From the NCBI RefSeq assembly GCF_964199755.1, contig NC_133899.1, forward strand, positions 1,860,001 to 1,924,000: DNA of 64,000 nt, in the 5' to 3' direction. The position numbers and the translations under genes were made by a program. The notes under the pieces are model-generated. The model was given only the letters and a program-made list of their open reading frames with translations. It had not been told where the DNA came from and ran no database searches. The DNA is from Larus michahellis. Lineage: Eukaryota; Chordata; Aves; Charadriiformes; Laridae. This document shows positions 46,036 to 57,345 of this stretch, in pieces; positions within the stretch are counted from its first letter, which is position 1, and each line of letters opens with the position of its first letter.

Positions 46036-46373
46036 AGGAGAAGGGCTCCTTTCCATGGGAGGGAGAGGCGAAGGCTGGCAGCGGGCAGGAGCAGGCAGAG
46101 GGAGTTGCAGGCAGCGCAGGGCAGGCTGTGCCTGGTTCGGGGGCTGCTTTCGGGGCTGTGGCTGGCCCCGGCCTCTGCTGAGCCATGGCGTGGGGAGCTG
46201 CAGGCAGCAGTGGAGGATCTGCCTTATTAAAAGGCTGGTTTTGTTTCCAGGAGAAAAGGGAAGGAGGGATGAGGATGCCCTGGGTGCAGCTCGGGAGAGA
46301 GAAGGGGTGGCAGGGGCCCTACATATGCGAGGCAGCCTGCCGCACCCTGTGCCGGGCTGGAGCACGGAGTGCT

Positions 46374-46720
46374 GGCTCTGCCCCAGGGATGCTGCACCGT
46401 GCCAGGATCCCAGGGACCGGCTCTGCCCCAGGGACCCTGCACCATGCTGGGGTCCCAGGGACCAGCTCTGCCCCAGGGATGCTGCACCATGCTGGGGTCC
46501 CAGGGATCGGCTCTGCCCCAGGGACCCTGCACCGTGCCAGGATCCCAGGGACCGTCTCTGCCCCAGGGATGCTGCACCATGCTGGGGTCCCAGGGACCGG
46601 CTCTGCCCCAGGGATGCTGCACCATGCCGGGGTCCCAGGGATCGGCTCTGCCCCAGGGACCCTGCACCGTGCCAGGATCCCAGGGACCGGCTCTGCCCCA
46701 AGGATACTCCATCCCAGGGC
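46374..46720 (+). repeat. 45-bp minisatellite, 7 full copies plus a partial
   Basis: Unit starts ggctctgccccagggatgct and is exactly 45 bases in all seven full copies (46374-46688), then a broken copy. Copies fall into subtypes that differ at the same sites (atg/acc and gtgccagga/catgctggggt). Because 45 is divisible by three, 15-residue peptide repeats appear in every frame; these are not evidence for protein. Confidence 0.97.
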
Positions 46721-47084
46721 AAGGCCAGCCCATGGCTAGAGGTAGCCGGCTCTCCTCGGGGCCAGGGAAGGCCCCCTACCCCAGGACACTTTGGTCTTTT
46801 TTTCACCCAGCCATCTCCAGCTGTATTCGCCTTCCCCCGCGCTGCATGACAGGCTCTGAATGCAGCCCTTTGCTCCTCGGTGTCCTGCCTGCAACAAGAG
46901 TGGGGCGCTGGGGGTGTGTGAGGTCCAGGGGTCCCTGTGCTCAGCCTCCACCACACTGTCCCCTGGCCTTGTCCCTGTCACACGTGGGTTCGAGTGAAGC
47001 CAGTGGCTGTGGCAGCCCCCTTCTGTCCCCCACCGCATGTCTGCTCCCGCCCAGGGAGATGTTTCATGGCCTTGCTGGCAGATG

Positions 47085-47140
47085 CAAAAGGTCATTTGGC
47101 TGCCGAGTAATTAAAACCTGGCAATTATCAATTTAGAGCC
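47085..47140. promoter_or_regulatory. AT-rich island 12a
   Basis: Contains gagtaattaaaacc and ggcaattatcaatttag. Confidence 0.25.
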
Positions 47141-47309
47141 GCGAGCTCCTGGCCTGGCGAGTGCTCAAGTCCTCCCGGGTGAGCTGCGGGATGCAGCCAA
47201 GGTGCAGAAAGGGCAGGCACCCGGGAGGGGACGGCGGCATGATGCATGTCCCCCGTGCCGGGACCTCACCTTCAGCCCAGGCAGCTCGCTGGAGAGCCCG
47301 CGGGGATGC

Positions 47310-47352
47310 TGCGCTCTCATTACATAGTTCATCAAGTGTTTTAATTAAAAGG
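47310..47352. promoter_or_regulatory. AT-rich island 12b
   Basis: Contains tctcattacatag and gttttaattaaaagg. Confidence 0.25.
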
Positions 47353-48297
47353 TGGGGGGATGAAGGTGCTGCTCGGAGTGCAGGGTGAGCTCGGCTGCTG
47401 TGCTCCGAGGAGGAAAAGCCACCGTCCTGCTCCAGGTGCAGATGCATGGCCCAACCTTGGGTTCGGGTGGCAACCCAGAGCTGCCTCTGTGATGGGAAGG
47501 GGCCCGATCCTGCCCAGGGCTGCGCACCAAGTGTGGAACAGGCCATGGCACCGACGGCACGACTGAGTGGGTGCAAACCCTCTCCCCTCCTCCCACCTCC
47601 CCGCTGCCAGGGGCGCTGCTGCCGCCGGAGCTGCCCGGTGGGTGGGAAGCCCATTCCCCACCCCAAGGGGGTCGGAGCTGAGCACCCCCCAGCCCCACGC
47701 TCCCACAATTAATTACAGCTATAAAAATCAAGGCGGACGGCAGTGTCCGTGCCCTGCTCTTACTCAAGCAAGGCAGGGAGCAGGATCAAACCCTGGAGTT
47801 GCCCTTTGGGGTCATGTATGAGCTCTGGGGGGTGGCAGGGGATTAATCCTGCTCCAGCGCTGAGAACCGGCGGGAACCCAGCCTCTGATGAGCAGAGCTG
47901 GCAGAAGTGGGGGGGCTGGCCACCGCAGCAGGACCCCTTCCCACAGGATGCTCCATGGCACAGCACGAGGCACCCACCCACCCCACTGAGCATCATCCCG
48001 GGGGGCAGCGGGGATATCCCGCACCCTTTCCCGGCCGCCGCGTGGGTGCTGTCCCATCGCGGTGCCGGCTCTCGCGGCGGCCCAGGTGTGACAGCAGGAG
48101 TGGGGCCGCGTCAGCCCCGTTAGGCTGCTGCCGCCCGCCCGACTCGCAGCCGGGAACAGATGGCAGGCGACAGAAGCTGCCGATGAATAATACACGTCTA
48201 ATGAGCGCCGCTCCCAGCCGCCCGCTCGCTCCGCGCGCTGCCCCGCACACGCGCCCGCTTGCTCCATCTGTGCCCGCTGCCTTGCACGGGGTACCGT
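47353..48297. other. GC-rich intergenic sequence
   Basis: Only short AT patches (47706-47730 and 48178-48205, the latter with gaataatacacg). CpG-rich from about 48000 to 48290. No gene supported. Confidence 0.4.
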
Positions 48298-48580
48298 GCC
48301 AGGGTGCCCTCGCCATGCTCCTGGCACCCATGGGTCCTGCCCCATACCAGGATGCCCCTGCCATGTGCATGGCACCCATAGGTCCTGCCCCATACCAGGG
48401 GGCCCCTGCCATGCTCCTGGCCCCCATGGGTTCCACACATACCAGGATGCCCCAGCTATGCGCATGGCACCCATAGGTCCTGCCCTATGCTGGGGTGACC
48501 ACAACCACGTCACCCATGGGTTCCACCACATACGAGGATGCCCCAGCTATGTGCATGGCACTCACAGATCCTGCCCTGCG
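48298..48580 (+). repeat. 48-bp minisatellite, about 6 copies
   Basis: Unit accaggatgcccctgccatg plus 28 more bases. Copies at 48298, 48346, 48394 (47 bases), 48441, a degenerate shorter copy at 48489, and one at 48532. As with the 45-bp array, the period is divisible by three and opens spurious frames. Confidence 0.93.
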
Positions 48581-49329
48581 CGGGGCTGTCCCTGTGGGTG
48601 CTGGGGCTCCTCTGCAGCAGGATGGCATGGGAAAGGGTGCCAGGGACCCACCGAGCACTCCAGGCACCTTGCCCGAAAATGCTGCGGTGGCACCAAGCAG
48701 TGTCTCCATCACGGAGCTGGCAGGGCAGGAGTACCTGGGTGCCATGGCATGGGGCAGCCCAGCGCCCGCGCTGTGGGGCCAGGAGCAGAGAAGAGGAGGC
48801 AGGGTGGGCATCGGCTGCCCCAGCCCCTTGCCGGCGGTGCCGCGGAAGGAGCCGCAGCCGGTGTGTAGCCAAACAGCTCGGTGAGGGGGCTCAGCGCAAC
48901 CGCTGGCAGCAGGGTGGAAGAGCAGGGGTGCCCTCTCAGTCCCGCTGACGAGCCTCTGGCTAATTAGGGCTCCGGGGAGGGCTGCTCCTCTGCTTTGGGG
49001 CTTTGGCTGCTGCCTCTGCGAAACCAGCATCACTCGGGCTGTGGGAGCCCTGAATTTCTCCCAGGGAGGAGCACGGGGGCAAATTTCCATCATCTGGGCA
49101 CACGGGTCCTGGCTCTCCGGCACTGGGATGCTTCGTTCACCGGCGCCGAGGAGTTTTGCCTCCGTTCCCTGATGGCCCCAACTGATCTCCCAGCCATTGC
49201 CATCCTCCCGCAGCAAAGCTCCCGCCTTGTTGCTCCCCGACGCGGTTTTGGTCCCTACCCGGAGCGGTGCGGGTCGGTGGGCACCCGCAGACAACGCCTT
49301 GGGAAGAGGAGGAGGAGGGTGGAAAACAA
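48581..49329. other. GC-rich intergenic sequence
   Basis: Nothing supported. Confidence 0.4.
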
Positions 49330-49510
49330 AACGCTGACGGATTGTGAAGCTATTGAAGTGCCGGCGAGTAAACTCCATATTTTTAACGGCATTTAAATGC
49401 CTCCAAGCAGATTAATAAGGTCTAGGTAATAGCAGAACCAGTCTATATTTATTCTATCTTAAACACCAGTTTGTCAGGCTGTATTAATATTGATGGTAAG
49501 GCTTGGATTG
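49330..49510. promoter_or_regulatory. AT-rich island 13a
   Basis: About 180 bases with cattta, gattaataagg, tatatttattc and gtattaatattg words in GC-rich flanks. Candidate conserved element. Confidence 0.35.
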
Positions 49511-49654
49511 AGGACAGTAAACGCTGGGACTTCACTTTATCTCTCCCAAACAGGCTGCCTCAGCCCCTTTATCAGGGCTGCGGCTGCGGCAGCAGCTGCC
49601 TCTTCAAGGGCTCAGCGCATCCCCTCTCCCTCCCCCCGCTCCCTCTTTTTAATC

Positions 49655-49775
49655 AGAGGAGGAGAAGTTGCTGGCTTGATCGTTCCATTTTTATCTCTTT
49701 TATTTACTCCATTTTCATGTCTTTCAGTGCATATTTTATTCCCATCAAGGCAGGACCATTGATAGCTTAAGCTGT
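49655..49775. promoter_or_regulatory. AT-rich island 13b
   Basis: T-rich patch with cttttatttactcc and catattttattcc words. Confidence 0.25.
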
Positions 49776-50374
49776 GCCCCCCTCGGCTCCCCCCACGCAG
49801 CATGACAGGGAAGGACAAGGGGTAATTAGCGGGGAAGTGCCCCCCCACACACACACCATCCCTCCTGCCCCGTGGCGGTCGCACAGAGCGTGGCCCCCCA
49901 GGAGGGGATGAGCTGTGATTTGGGGGACCTGGGCGGGGAGGGGGCAACTGCTGCTGCCCCATGTTCTCTGCCCCCTTGGCCCCCAGCCCTGGGGAGGTGG
50001 CTCAGCAATCAGTCATCGCCCCCCGGCGTCCCCAGCCCCGTGAGCATCCCTCACTGCTGTCACAGCGCTGCTGCAGAGGGTCCCATCCCCGCTGCCACCG
50101 ATGTCCCGGAGCGCCCGGGATCAACCCCCCCCACCCAATCCTGCCCCACTGGCACAGCCCCGCCACGCTGCAGGGCAGCACCGGGCACGCCGGCACCCCA
50201 AAAAGTGCTTAAATAGGTGCTGGGTTTCCTGGAGCTGTGCCATGGGGGGGTAACCCACTCGAGCCCCGCGGGGCAGAGGGGTCTCAGGCTGGCACCCCAC
50301 GCGCGACGGCTCGGTGGAAGCTTGAGGACGAACCCATTTTCTTCCTGACTATTCCCCAAAGCCCAGGTTCCTGC
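49776..50374. other. GC-rich intergenic sequence
   Basis: Nothing supported. Confidence 0.4.
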
Positions 50375-50700
50375 CTGGCTCTTCCCTGCCAGCATTTGAA
50401 ATTCAAAGTGTGCTCTGCCTTGATTAGTGCTACAAATCATCCAGCTGGGGAGCAGCCGCGCGGCCACGTGGCTGGGGCGCGGGACCGGCACGGATGGCAT
50501 CGCCTCCCCGATCCCCGGCTCTGAATATTCACGGCAAACTGTTTGTGCGGCCCTTCCCCTCCGAGAGTGGGAAAAACGATGCAAAGAAATTTGCAAATGA
50601 TTTCAGATGGGGTATAGCACTGGCTCTCGGCTCCGCTGGTAATGTATGCGAAATAATCATAATAAATGCTAATTGCAGGAGGAGGGTTGCAGCCTGCCAC
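50375..50700. promoter_or_regulatory. AT-rich island 14, large
   Basis: A 300-base island with cttgattagtgc, gaatattcacgg, the 10-base palindrome atttgcaaat at 50589-50598, gtaatgtatgcg and aataaatgctaattgc. One of the longest islands; candidate conserved enhancer. Confidence 0.4.
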
Positions 50701-50889
50701 AGGTTTGGAAGATAGTCTGTACAAATCCACGTCAGGAGCAGGAAAATCTTTGGCTCTTGCCGGGTGCATCCTTGTTCTCCCACCATGGTGGCCAGTGGCT
50801 CCTAGCCATCTCTGGGCACTATTGCCGGCCACTGCGGGCACCGTGGCCGGAGCAGGTCCTGCTTCTCCTCGCCCTTCACCACCGGCAAA

Positions 50890-51105
50890 GCAAACAAGTT
50901 GAATTTAACAGCCATTAGTCCTGGAAACATCAAAGGGCCCCTCTGCTGGAAAATGAAAATCCTCATTAACTAATAAAAAGCCCATCGCTCGCTCTGCCTT
51001 TAATATAATTAACAGCAGCCAAGACTTCAATTAAGGTTTTATACAAACTTCAAAATGCCACTCTCTCTCTCTCTCCCCCCGTAATTATGGTGATCGCAGC
51101 GGCAC
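50890..51105. promoter_or_regulatory. AT-rich island 15 with a CT microsatellite
   Basis: Words gaatttaacagcc, cattaactaataaa, taatataattaac and caattaagg, then (ct)n at about 51061-51074 and gtaattatgg. Dense TAAT cores. Confidence 0.4.
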
Positions 51106-51109
51106 CAAC

Positions 51110-51450
51110 CTTCAACGGGGCTCCTCGGGCCGCGCACACGCGTGTGCGCTCAGCCCGTGCTGCCCCGGGATCAGCATCGCGGCCGAGGACGCAGCGGGCG
51201 CCTACATCCCAAATAGGAAATGTTTGTGCGATTGGTGCTTTGGCAGGAGCCGGGTGTTTTGCCGGGTGGCTCTGACTTCAGCAGGGAAATATGCTGCCGG
51301 CGGGGAGCGGCGGTGCCGGGCGATGGGAACGGGACAGTTCTCACCGCTCTCTCCCCTGCGGCGGGTGGGACGGCAGCGGCGCTCGTCTCGCTCCGGGGAT
51401 GGGAAAGGCCAGGGGCCGGCAAGGCTCGCGCCGCGCTGTCGCGGGGTTAT
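51110..51450. promoter_or_regulatory. CpG-dense patch with an 18-bp palindrome
   Basis: CpG-rich block bordering island 15, containing the perfect palindrome gcgcacacgcgtgtgcgc at 51132-51149. It could be a CpG island of a distal promoter or enhancer; no exon was recognised on either side. Confidence 0.3.
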
Positions 51451-51754
51451 GTCACCTTGTCCCCCAGCCAACATCCTGGGTGCGTGGAGGTGGCCCCGAA
51501 CCGGGAGATGGTCCCCCCCATGTCACCCTGAGGGAGGGTGGCAGAGTTGGCCGAGCGCCCTGAGCCCCCCTCGGTGCCTGCGGGAAGATGCTGCGGGCAG
51601 CAAAGCCCTGTCACCCTGCCCGGCACTGTGCCACTGGCGCTGGCACGGCCAAGACGACGGCGCAAGCCACGGCCAAGCACAGCCCCAGTCCGGTGCCCCC
51701 CGGACGCCTCCAGCCCCTGTGCAAGCAGCCTGTTCTCATGCCCCCGAGCAGAAA
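51451..51754. other. GC-rich intergenic sequence
   Basis: Nothing supported. Confidence 0.4.
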
Positions 51755-51905
51755 CAAGAGAGCCGTGTTCGTTTTATAAGGGAAAATAGTGACTGTGTGG
51801 CTTAGTCCTTAAATACAAATAAACCACAACTTTCGTAGGCCTTTTTTTTTTCTCTTTTTATTGACCCAAAAAAACATTGACTGTGTTTTCGCCTGGTCTT
51901 CCTAC
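51755..51905. promoter_or_regulatory. AT-rich island 16
   Basis: Contains ttttataaggga, ccttaaatacaaataaacc and a T run followed by tttttattgaccc. Candidate element by composition. Confidence 0.25.
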
Positions 51906-52097
51906 TGGTTCCCGGCTGTGTGCCACCCTTTGCAGCCCTTAGGCTGCGAGACTGCTCCCCCAGCTCTGTATGAGTGCCACCAGCTTTCAGCTGCGGCGCT
52001 CAGCACCCTGGGACTTTTTTAGGGCAGGAGCTGGGAATCTCTCCCTGTTCCTCTGGGAGGCAACGGCCACAGGGCAGCTCCAGAGATGGCCCTGATG

Positions 52098-52412
52098 GCA
52101 GGGGGATGCTGAGTGCCACAGGGACATGCAGGAATGTCGCATGCCCTGGAGATACAGGGGGGATACCTGACCATCCCAGGGATGTGCAGGGATGCTGGGT
52201 GCCCCAGGGATGCAGGGGGATGCCCGACCATCCCAGGGATGCAGGGATGCTGGGTGCCCTGGGGATGCGGGGATGCTGGATACCCTGGAGGTGCATGGAT
52301 GCTGGGTGACCCAGGGATGCAGGGGGATGCCTGACCATCCCAGGGATGCTGGGTGCCCCGGGGATGCCGGGGGATGCCTGAGCACCCCAGGGACATGCAG
52401 GGACACTGGGTG
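52098..52412 (+). repeat. Degenerate minisatellite (cagggatgctgggtgcccc-like)
   Basis: More than 300 bases built from cagggatg, ctgggtgccc and gaccatccc modules of about 10-20 bases in irregular order, with higher-order repeats of about 50-100 bases. Confidence 0.9.
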
Positions 52413-52639
52413 CTGTGCTCATGTGCAGGACAGCCCATCTCCCACCCCCGATGGCCGTGATCCCTCACTCCCACCTGACCCTTGCAGGGATGGGGCGCGA
52501 GGTCCAGCCGCGCGGGGTGCAGCGGGTCAGCGCTGCCATCCTGACACGGACAAGGGAGCGTCCGGCTGGGCACACCGAGGGAGCAGACACGTCAGGAGAC
52601 GGATACGCAGATGGCAGCTCTTCTTGGAGAGTCGGGGAC

Positions 52640-52740
52640 CGTAATCCTCCCCATGGGTCCCATTATCATCTCTATCTGGTGAAAAAACTCTCATCCTGGA
52701 TGTGTCTAATCCTAATCACTCCATATCGCCCAGGACCACT
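52640..52740. promoter_or_regulatory. AT-rich island 17 with two GATA-type sites
   Basis: The plus strand reads cattatcatctctatctgg; on the minus strand this gives TGATAA and AGATAG cores six bases apart, then caccag. Followed by gtctaatcctaatcac. CBFA2T3, the expected neighbour, acts in GATA1/TAL1 complexes, but linkage is speculative. Confidence 0.3.
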
Positions 52741-52854
52741 TCAGACAGGCCAGACGGACAGACGAGGCCTCCTCCTGCCCCGCATATCTGCACAGGCAGC
52801 CCCCAGCCCGGGGCCGGGGGGAGAGGCCACCCCTTCGCTCCTAATCCCTCTGCG

Positions 52855-52986
52855 AGGCCTTCATTTAAAAGGGGATTTGCTGTTTATTCCCTCCGCAGGC
52901 TGCGTTATCATTGCAGGGGTCAGCATCTGATCCGGGAGAGCCTTGTTAAAAAATAATAACGTCACGTTAATTGGGGGGGGGGGGAT
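52855..52986. promoter_or_regulatory. AT-rich island 18
   Basis: Contains catttaaaaggg, gttatcattgc, taaaaaataataacg and cgttaattgg before a G12 run. Confidence 0.3.
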
Positions 52987-53040
52987 TGGGGAGGGGGTGG
53001 GTAATGCACTGGCGAGTTTCCAAGCCCAAGAGCATTGCCT

Positions 53041-53075
53041 GGGCTCGTCGCCTGCGACGAAAAGTCTCAGGTCTC
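53041..53075 (+). repeat. Second copy of the short motif pair, with small palindrome
   Basis: gggctcgtcg then cctgcgacga; tcgtcgc and gcgacga (53045-53060) form a perfect 7-bp stem around ct. It is followed at once by aaagtctcaggtct. Matches words at 42772-42824 and in the hairpin at 42936. Confidence 0.5.
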
Positions 53076-55114
53076 TGTAGCAGTGGCCAGCCGGGGCTGC
53101 TCACCGAGATGTTCCCTTCGACCCTCCCAAAAGACCTCGGAGGTGATGAAATCCATCCTGGGTGGGGGGCAGCTGTGACAACCCGCCCCCCAACATTTCT
53201 TTGGGAGGGGCTGAGATTTGGGCACGGCACAGCCCCTCTCCCGACGCCAGCCTCCCGGCTTGTGCACTTAATTCATCCTTCTCCCGCTTCCACATCCACA
53301 TTTACGGCAGGGGTGGGCGCAGGGCAGGAGGGTCATCACTTGGGGTGTGTGTGGGGGGGTGTCTCCTGCTGCCCGCCCAGCCCGGGGTGGGGGTGCCTGG
53401 GGCTGCTGAGAGGGGGATTAAATCCAGAAGGGAAAATATCCCGCAGCAGGTGCAGCTTGCGACAGGTCTGAACGGCTGCCAGCCGGCTTGGAAATCCCAA
53501 ACACATCTGTGCTCATCAGTTGGACACCAGATGGGCCCCGGGTTAGTATTTTGGGCTGGGGTGAGCTTGGGGGGCTGGGGTGTAGGTGAGGGGGGCTGTC
53601 TGCCCCAGCCCAAGACGCTCGCACGCCGCCTGCATTCCCCTGTATACTTAGCCTGGTATTTTTAACGTGTTTTGCCCGCTGGAGGCCAGACCCCTCTCGG
53701 GCTGTGGGGCAGGTTGGGGCTACACCAGAGACCCTGGCAGTCCCTGCCAGGCACCACAGGCAGAGCCCAAGCTCTGCCCCCCACTTCTCACCCCAAATCC
53801 CCCCTGAAACCCAGCTCCTCACCCCTCCAGGGTCCCGCAAGTTTCCATCGGGGGAGAGCTGTGAAGCCCGGCGCGCACAAACGCCCTGCCTAAGTGCTAA
53901 ATGTTGTTAACCCCCAATATTCTTAGCTGCAGCCGCACATCTAACTCCCAGGCGGATTAGGATAGTCCCAACCCTGAGAGCATCTCGTCTCCGTCCCGGT
54001 GCCCTCCTGCCCCAAGACATAGGGATGGCCGCATCCTCCAGCGCCGGTGGCCCCAAGCCCTGCTGCAGCCGAACCACGCTGGGGCCACCCCCTGCACCCC
54101 AGCCCCGCGAGCTCCCTGCCCGCTCCCCATCGCAGCAGATGCTGCTCGCCAGCCTCCCGGCTCCCGGCTATTTTTAGGAGCGTGTCGGTGGCTAAATCTG
54201 GCGCCGTGTGGGCTCGAGGCTTGCCGGCAGCGTGGCGGCTGCCGCCCCGTGCCACGCTTTCGGGCGCCGCGTCTCCGCGTGTGAGCCGGGAGCGTCGCGG
54301 GCACAGGCGGGGCCGTGCTCCCCCAGCGGGGGTGTGCTCAGCGTAGGACCACGCCGCAGGGTGGGAAAACCATCCCGGTGCAGGGATGGCTGTGTCGGGA
54401 GAGGAGTTCCCCAGCTCCATAGCACCAACCCCTGCCTCAGAGAGCGTGGGGCGTAGGGTGGGCGACAGCGGGGCAGCACCGACACCCCCAGCCCCTTTTA
54501 ACAACCTGCTCCTGAGTGGCAGGAGCGAGGGGCAAGTCCCAACCCCAAGCACCAGGATTAAGAGCCCATAAGGATCCCGAATGGCTTCACCTGGTCTAAC
54601 CTACAAGCAGGGGGACACCACAGCCCACCTCTGCCTACCTGCAGGGCTGGGGCGATGAGGGCACCTCTTCCCTCCCCACCTCTCCCCAAGCCCCACGGCT
54701 TGGCCAAGCTGGGAGCCCGCGTCCGCTTCGATACGAGGAGGAATGCGCTGAATGCAGAAACACAGCTGTGGGGAGAGAGGAGCCGGGAGGGACTTGCACT
54801 CCCATGAAGAAGAGGATGTGCCTTCCTCCAACCCTGCCCCTGCCCAGCCGGGGCTGAGCCAGGGGGCTGTGAAGGGCCCTTTCTCCCTGCATCTCCCCCC
54901 AGTTCCACTGCCCCTGTGCATGCACAGGCCCGTCCCCGTCCCCATCTCCGTCTCCATCCCTTGTCCTCCGCCCCGCAGCCCCGCAGGTGCCGGCACAGCG
55001 CCGGGGATGCTCAGGGACGCTGCACCCCAGGCACAGAGCCCAGCACCCCGTCTGGGGACGGCTGCGCGTCCCCGCGGCTGGCGACGGCCCGTTCTGCTCC
55101 TCTCTTCCCCCTCC
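53076..55114. other. GC-rich intergenic sequence
   Basis: Two kilobases without a supported feature. A less GC-rich patch at 53890-53960 is small. Confidence 0.4.
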
Positions 55115-55400
55115 CCTCTCTCTCCCTTTCTGAAAATTGATAATTAACCTTTTGTCCATGGGGCTGTTGTGTTTATTTGGCGCAGGCGGCTGCAGGGCGC
55201 TGATATGGAAATCGCAGCCGGCAGGCAGCTCCCCGTCCTCCCCGCAATCTGCAGCCGCGCACAGCCGTTGGGCAGAGATAAGCAGGTGCTTATTCACAGC
55301 CCTGCAGCTGCCTGCGAGGGCAGCCCTACCTGATCACTCCAATCTCAGTGAAAAACTACTTGAGGTTAGGCTACCGTGATGGAGAGAGCCGATAGGGACC
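55115..55400. promoter_or_regulatory. AT-rich island 19
   Basis: Contains ttgataattaacctt, gtgtttatttggc and, near 55275, agataagcaggtg, where a GATA-type core lies next to an E-box-like caggtg. Candidate element. Confidence 0.3.
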
Positions 55401-55529
55401 GCGCCAGACAGCTCCCCCGGCTTCGCCTCCGCCCGCGCCTCCTGCCTCCCTCTGCCCGCGTCCTCCCCGCTCCCTCCGTCTCCTGCTCTGTCTTCCCTCT
55501 TATCTCCCTCTCCACATCCCTTTGATTTC

Positions 55530-55556
55530 TTTTTTTTTTTTTTTTTTTTTTTTTTT
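55530..55556 (+). repeat. Poly-T tract (27 T)
   Basis: Homopolymer, the longest in the window. Confidence 0.95.
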
Positions 55557-56313
55557 CCTTAAAGAATTTGTCTTTGTGTTTCATGTGAACTCTCGGCGGC
55601 TCCCCGACTCCCCGTCTCGGCTGCCGCTCTCCTTCCCATCCCCGGCTCCCGCCTTTGCTCCCGCGTCCACATTTCTCTGGGGTGGAAGAGGCAGATTTGG
55701 GCATGTATGGGGATGTATAAACCCCCATCCCAGCCGCACGTGTGCAGGCAGCCAGGGCTGTGCTCCCTTGCAGCCCAAAAAGCAGCGCCCGCTTTGGGAG
55801 GTGATGGTCTCTTTTTTTTTTTTGTTCCAGCAGCTGCTGGTGGTGTTTTGCTCACGGGTTATTGCTGTGGCTTCCTTTCACCTCGGGTTTCCCCCCCCAC
55901 CCCCCTCCCCGGGGTGGCCGCATTGCTCTCGAAAGGAAAGGGGAAGGCGGTGGGGTGCCACCGGCAGTGGGGTGCGTGGGCACCGGCAGCACACGGGGCC
56001 GAGCGAGCGCCCACCGGGGCATTCCCGGGCGCCGGGGAAGCGTGCCATGCCGAGCACGGGGCTGGTGTGACCCGGCTGAGCGCGAAGGCAGGTGCCGCGG
56101 CGGGGTCCCAGCTGCCCCCCAGGGGTTTCTGCCTTCCTGCCGCCTTCTTGCGCTCTGAGCGAGGGGGTGGTGGGAGCCTGTCCCGCTTCTCATTTATCTC
56201 AGAGGGGGGAAGTTTCTGCTCGGCAGCAAGCGTGAGGCTCTGACTCAAAGAGAAACCGGCTGGGAGCACCGCAGGCTCCCCCGAGGGTGGCCCAGGGGGG
56301 GGTCACCTGTGCC
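55557..56313. other. GC-rich intergenic sequence
   Basis: No supported gene; a shorter T run at about 55811-55822. Confidence 0.4.
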
Positions 56314-56428
56314 GGGGCAGACCCTGGGACCCCAGGGGTTCCCCCTACGCTGGGGCAGACCCCGGGTTCCCAGGGGTTACCCCCCACGCTGAGGCAGACC
56401 CCAGGACCCCAGGGATTCCCCCCACACG
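56314..56428 (+). repeat. 38-39 bp tandem repeat, 3 copies
   Basis: Unit ggggcagaccctgggacccc plus 18-19 bases; copies at 56314, 56352 and 56391 with small differences. Confidence 0.93.
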
Positions 56429-57264
56429 GGGACATTCCCTGGCCCCTGGCAGCCCAGTGCCTGTGGTGCACGGCCCCTGCAGCTGCCCAGGCAGGTGCTC
56501 GCCTGTTTTTGCCTGCGGAGAAAACCCTCCCACCACAGGTGACATGGGGGACACGGGACCCCATATGGGTGGGATTTTCCTGGCCAGCCCCAAAACTTTC
56601 TGGTTTTGACTTGCTGGCCCAGGACGCTCCCCAGGAGCGGCCGCTGCCATTTAATCCCCCGTGCACTTTCCATCTCTCGTTGCAGGCAAGCCTGACCCTC
56701 GCCGCAGGGCAGCTCGGCAAAACCCTGAGCTGATGACACCGAGCCCACCTGGGCCTGCGGCTGCCTGTCCAGCCAGAGATAAAAGAGGAAGAGGAGAGAG
56801 CCCAAAACATGGATGGAAACCCTCCTGCCCGGTGGAACAGGCAGCTGGGAGCCCACGGCCCCATGCAGCCAAAACCTCTGCCAGCCCTCAATCCCCGTGG
56901 CCGGGCTGCTCTGCCCTCGCTGGTGTGGCACAGGCACCTCCAGGGCAGATGGGATGGAGCTGGGACCCACCAGCATCGCCGGGATGCAGGATGTGGGTCC
57001 GGGGCAGAGGTTTGCGGGGGGCTGCTGCAGCATCTCCCCTCGAGCGCACAGCCCCGGCTGGGTGCACGCCGTTCTGGCTGGGCTGGGGCTGTGGTTTGTA
57101 GCTCTGTGGCCCTTTCCCCTGGCGCATCAGCCCCGTGCCGGGGTTTCCCCTCGTCTCCCTGCAGCACCAGACCGCACTCGCCGTCCCCCGGGTCCCTGGG
57201 CTGCATGCACAGGGCAGAGGTGCCCTGCCGGTGACACCCTGCTTCACCCCGCTCTGTCCCGCAG

Positions 57265-57345
57265 CCTGCGCCCCCGCAGCACAGCATCCCTGCGCCCCCG
57301 CAGCACAGCATCCCTGCGCCCCCGCAGCACAGCATCCCTGCACCC
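57265..57345 (+). repeat. 24-bp tandem repeat, about 3.4 copies
   Basis: Unit ccctgcgcccccgcagcaca plus gcat, nearly identical between copies, so recent. Confidence 0.95.
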
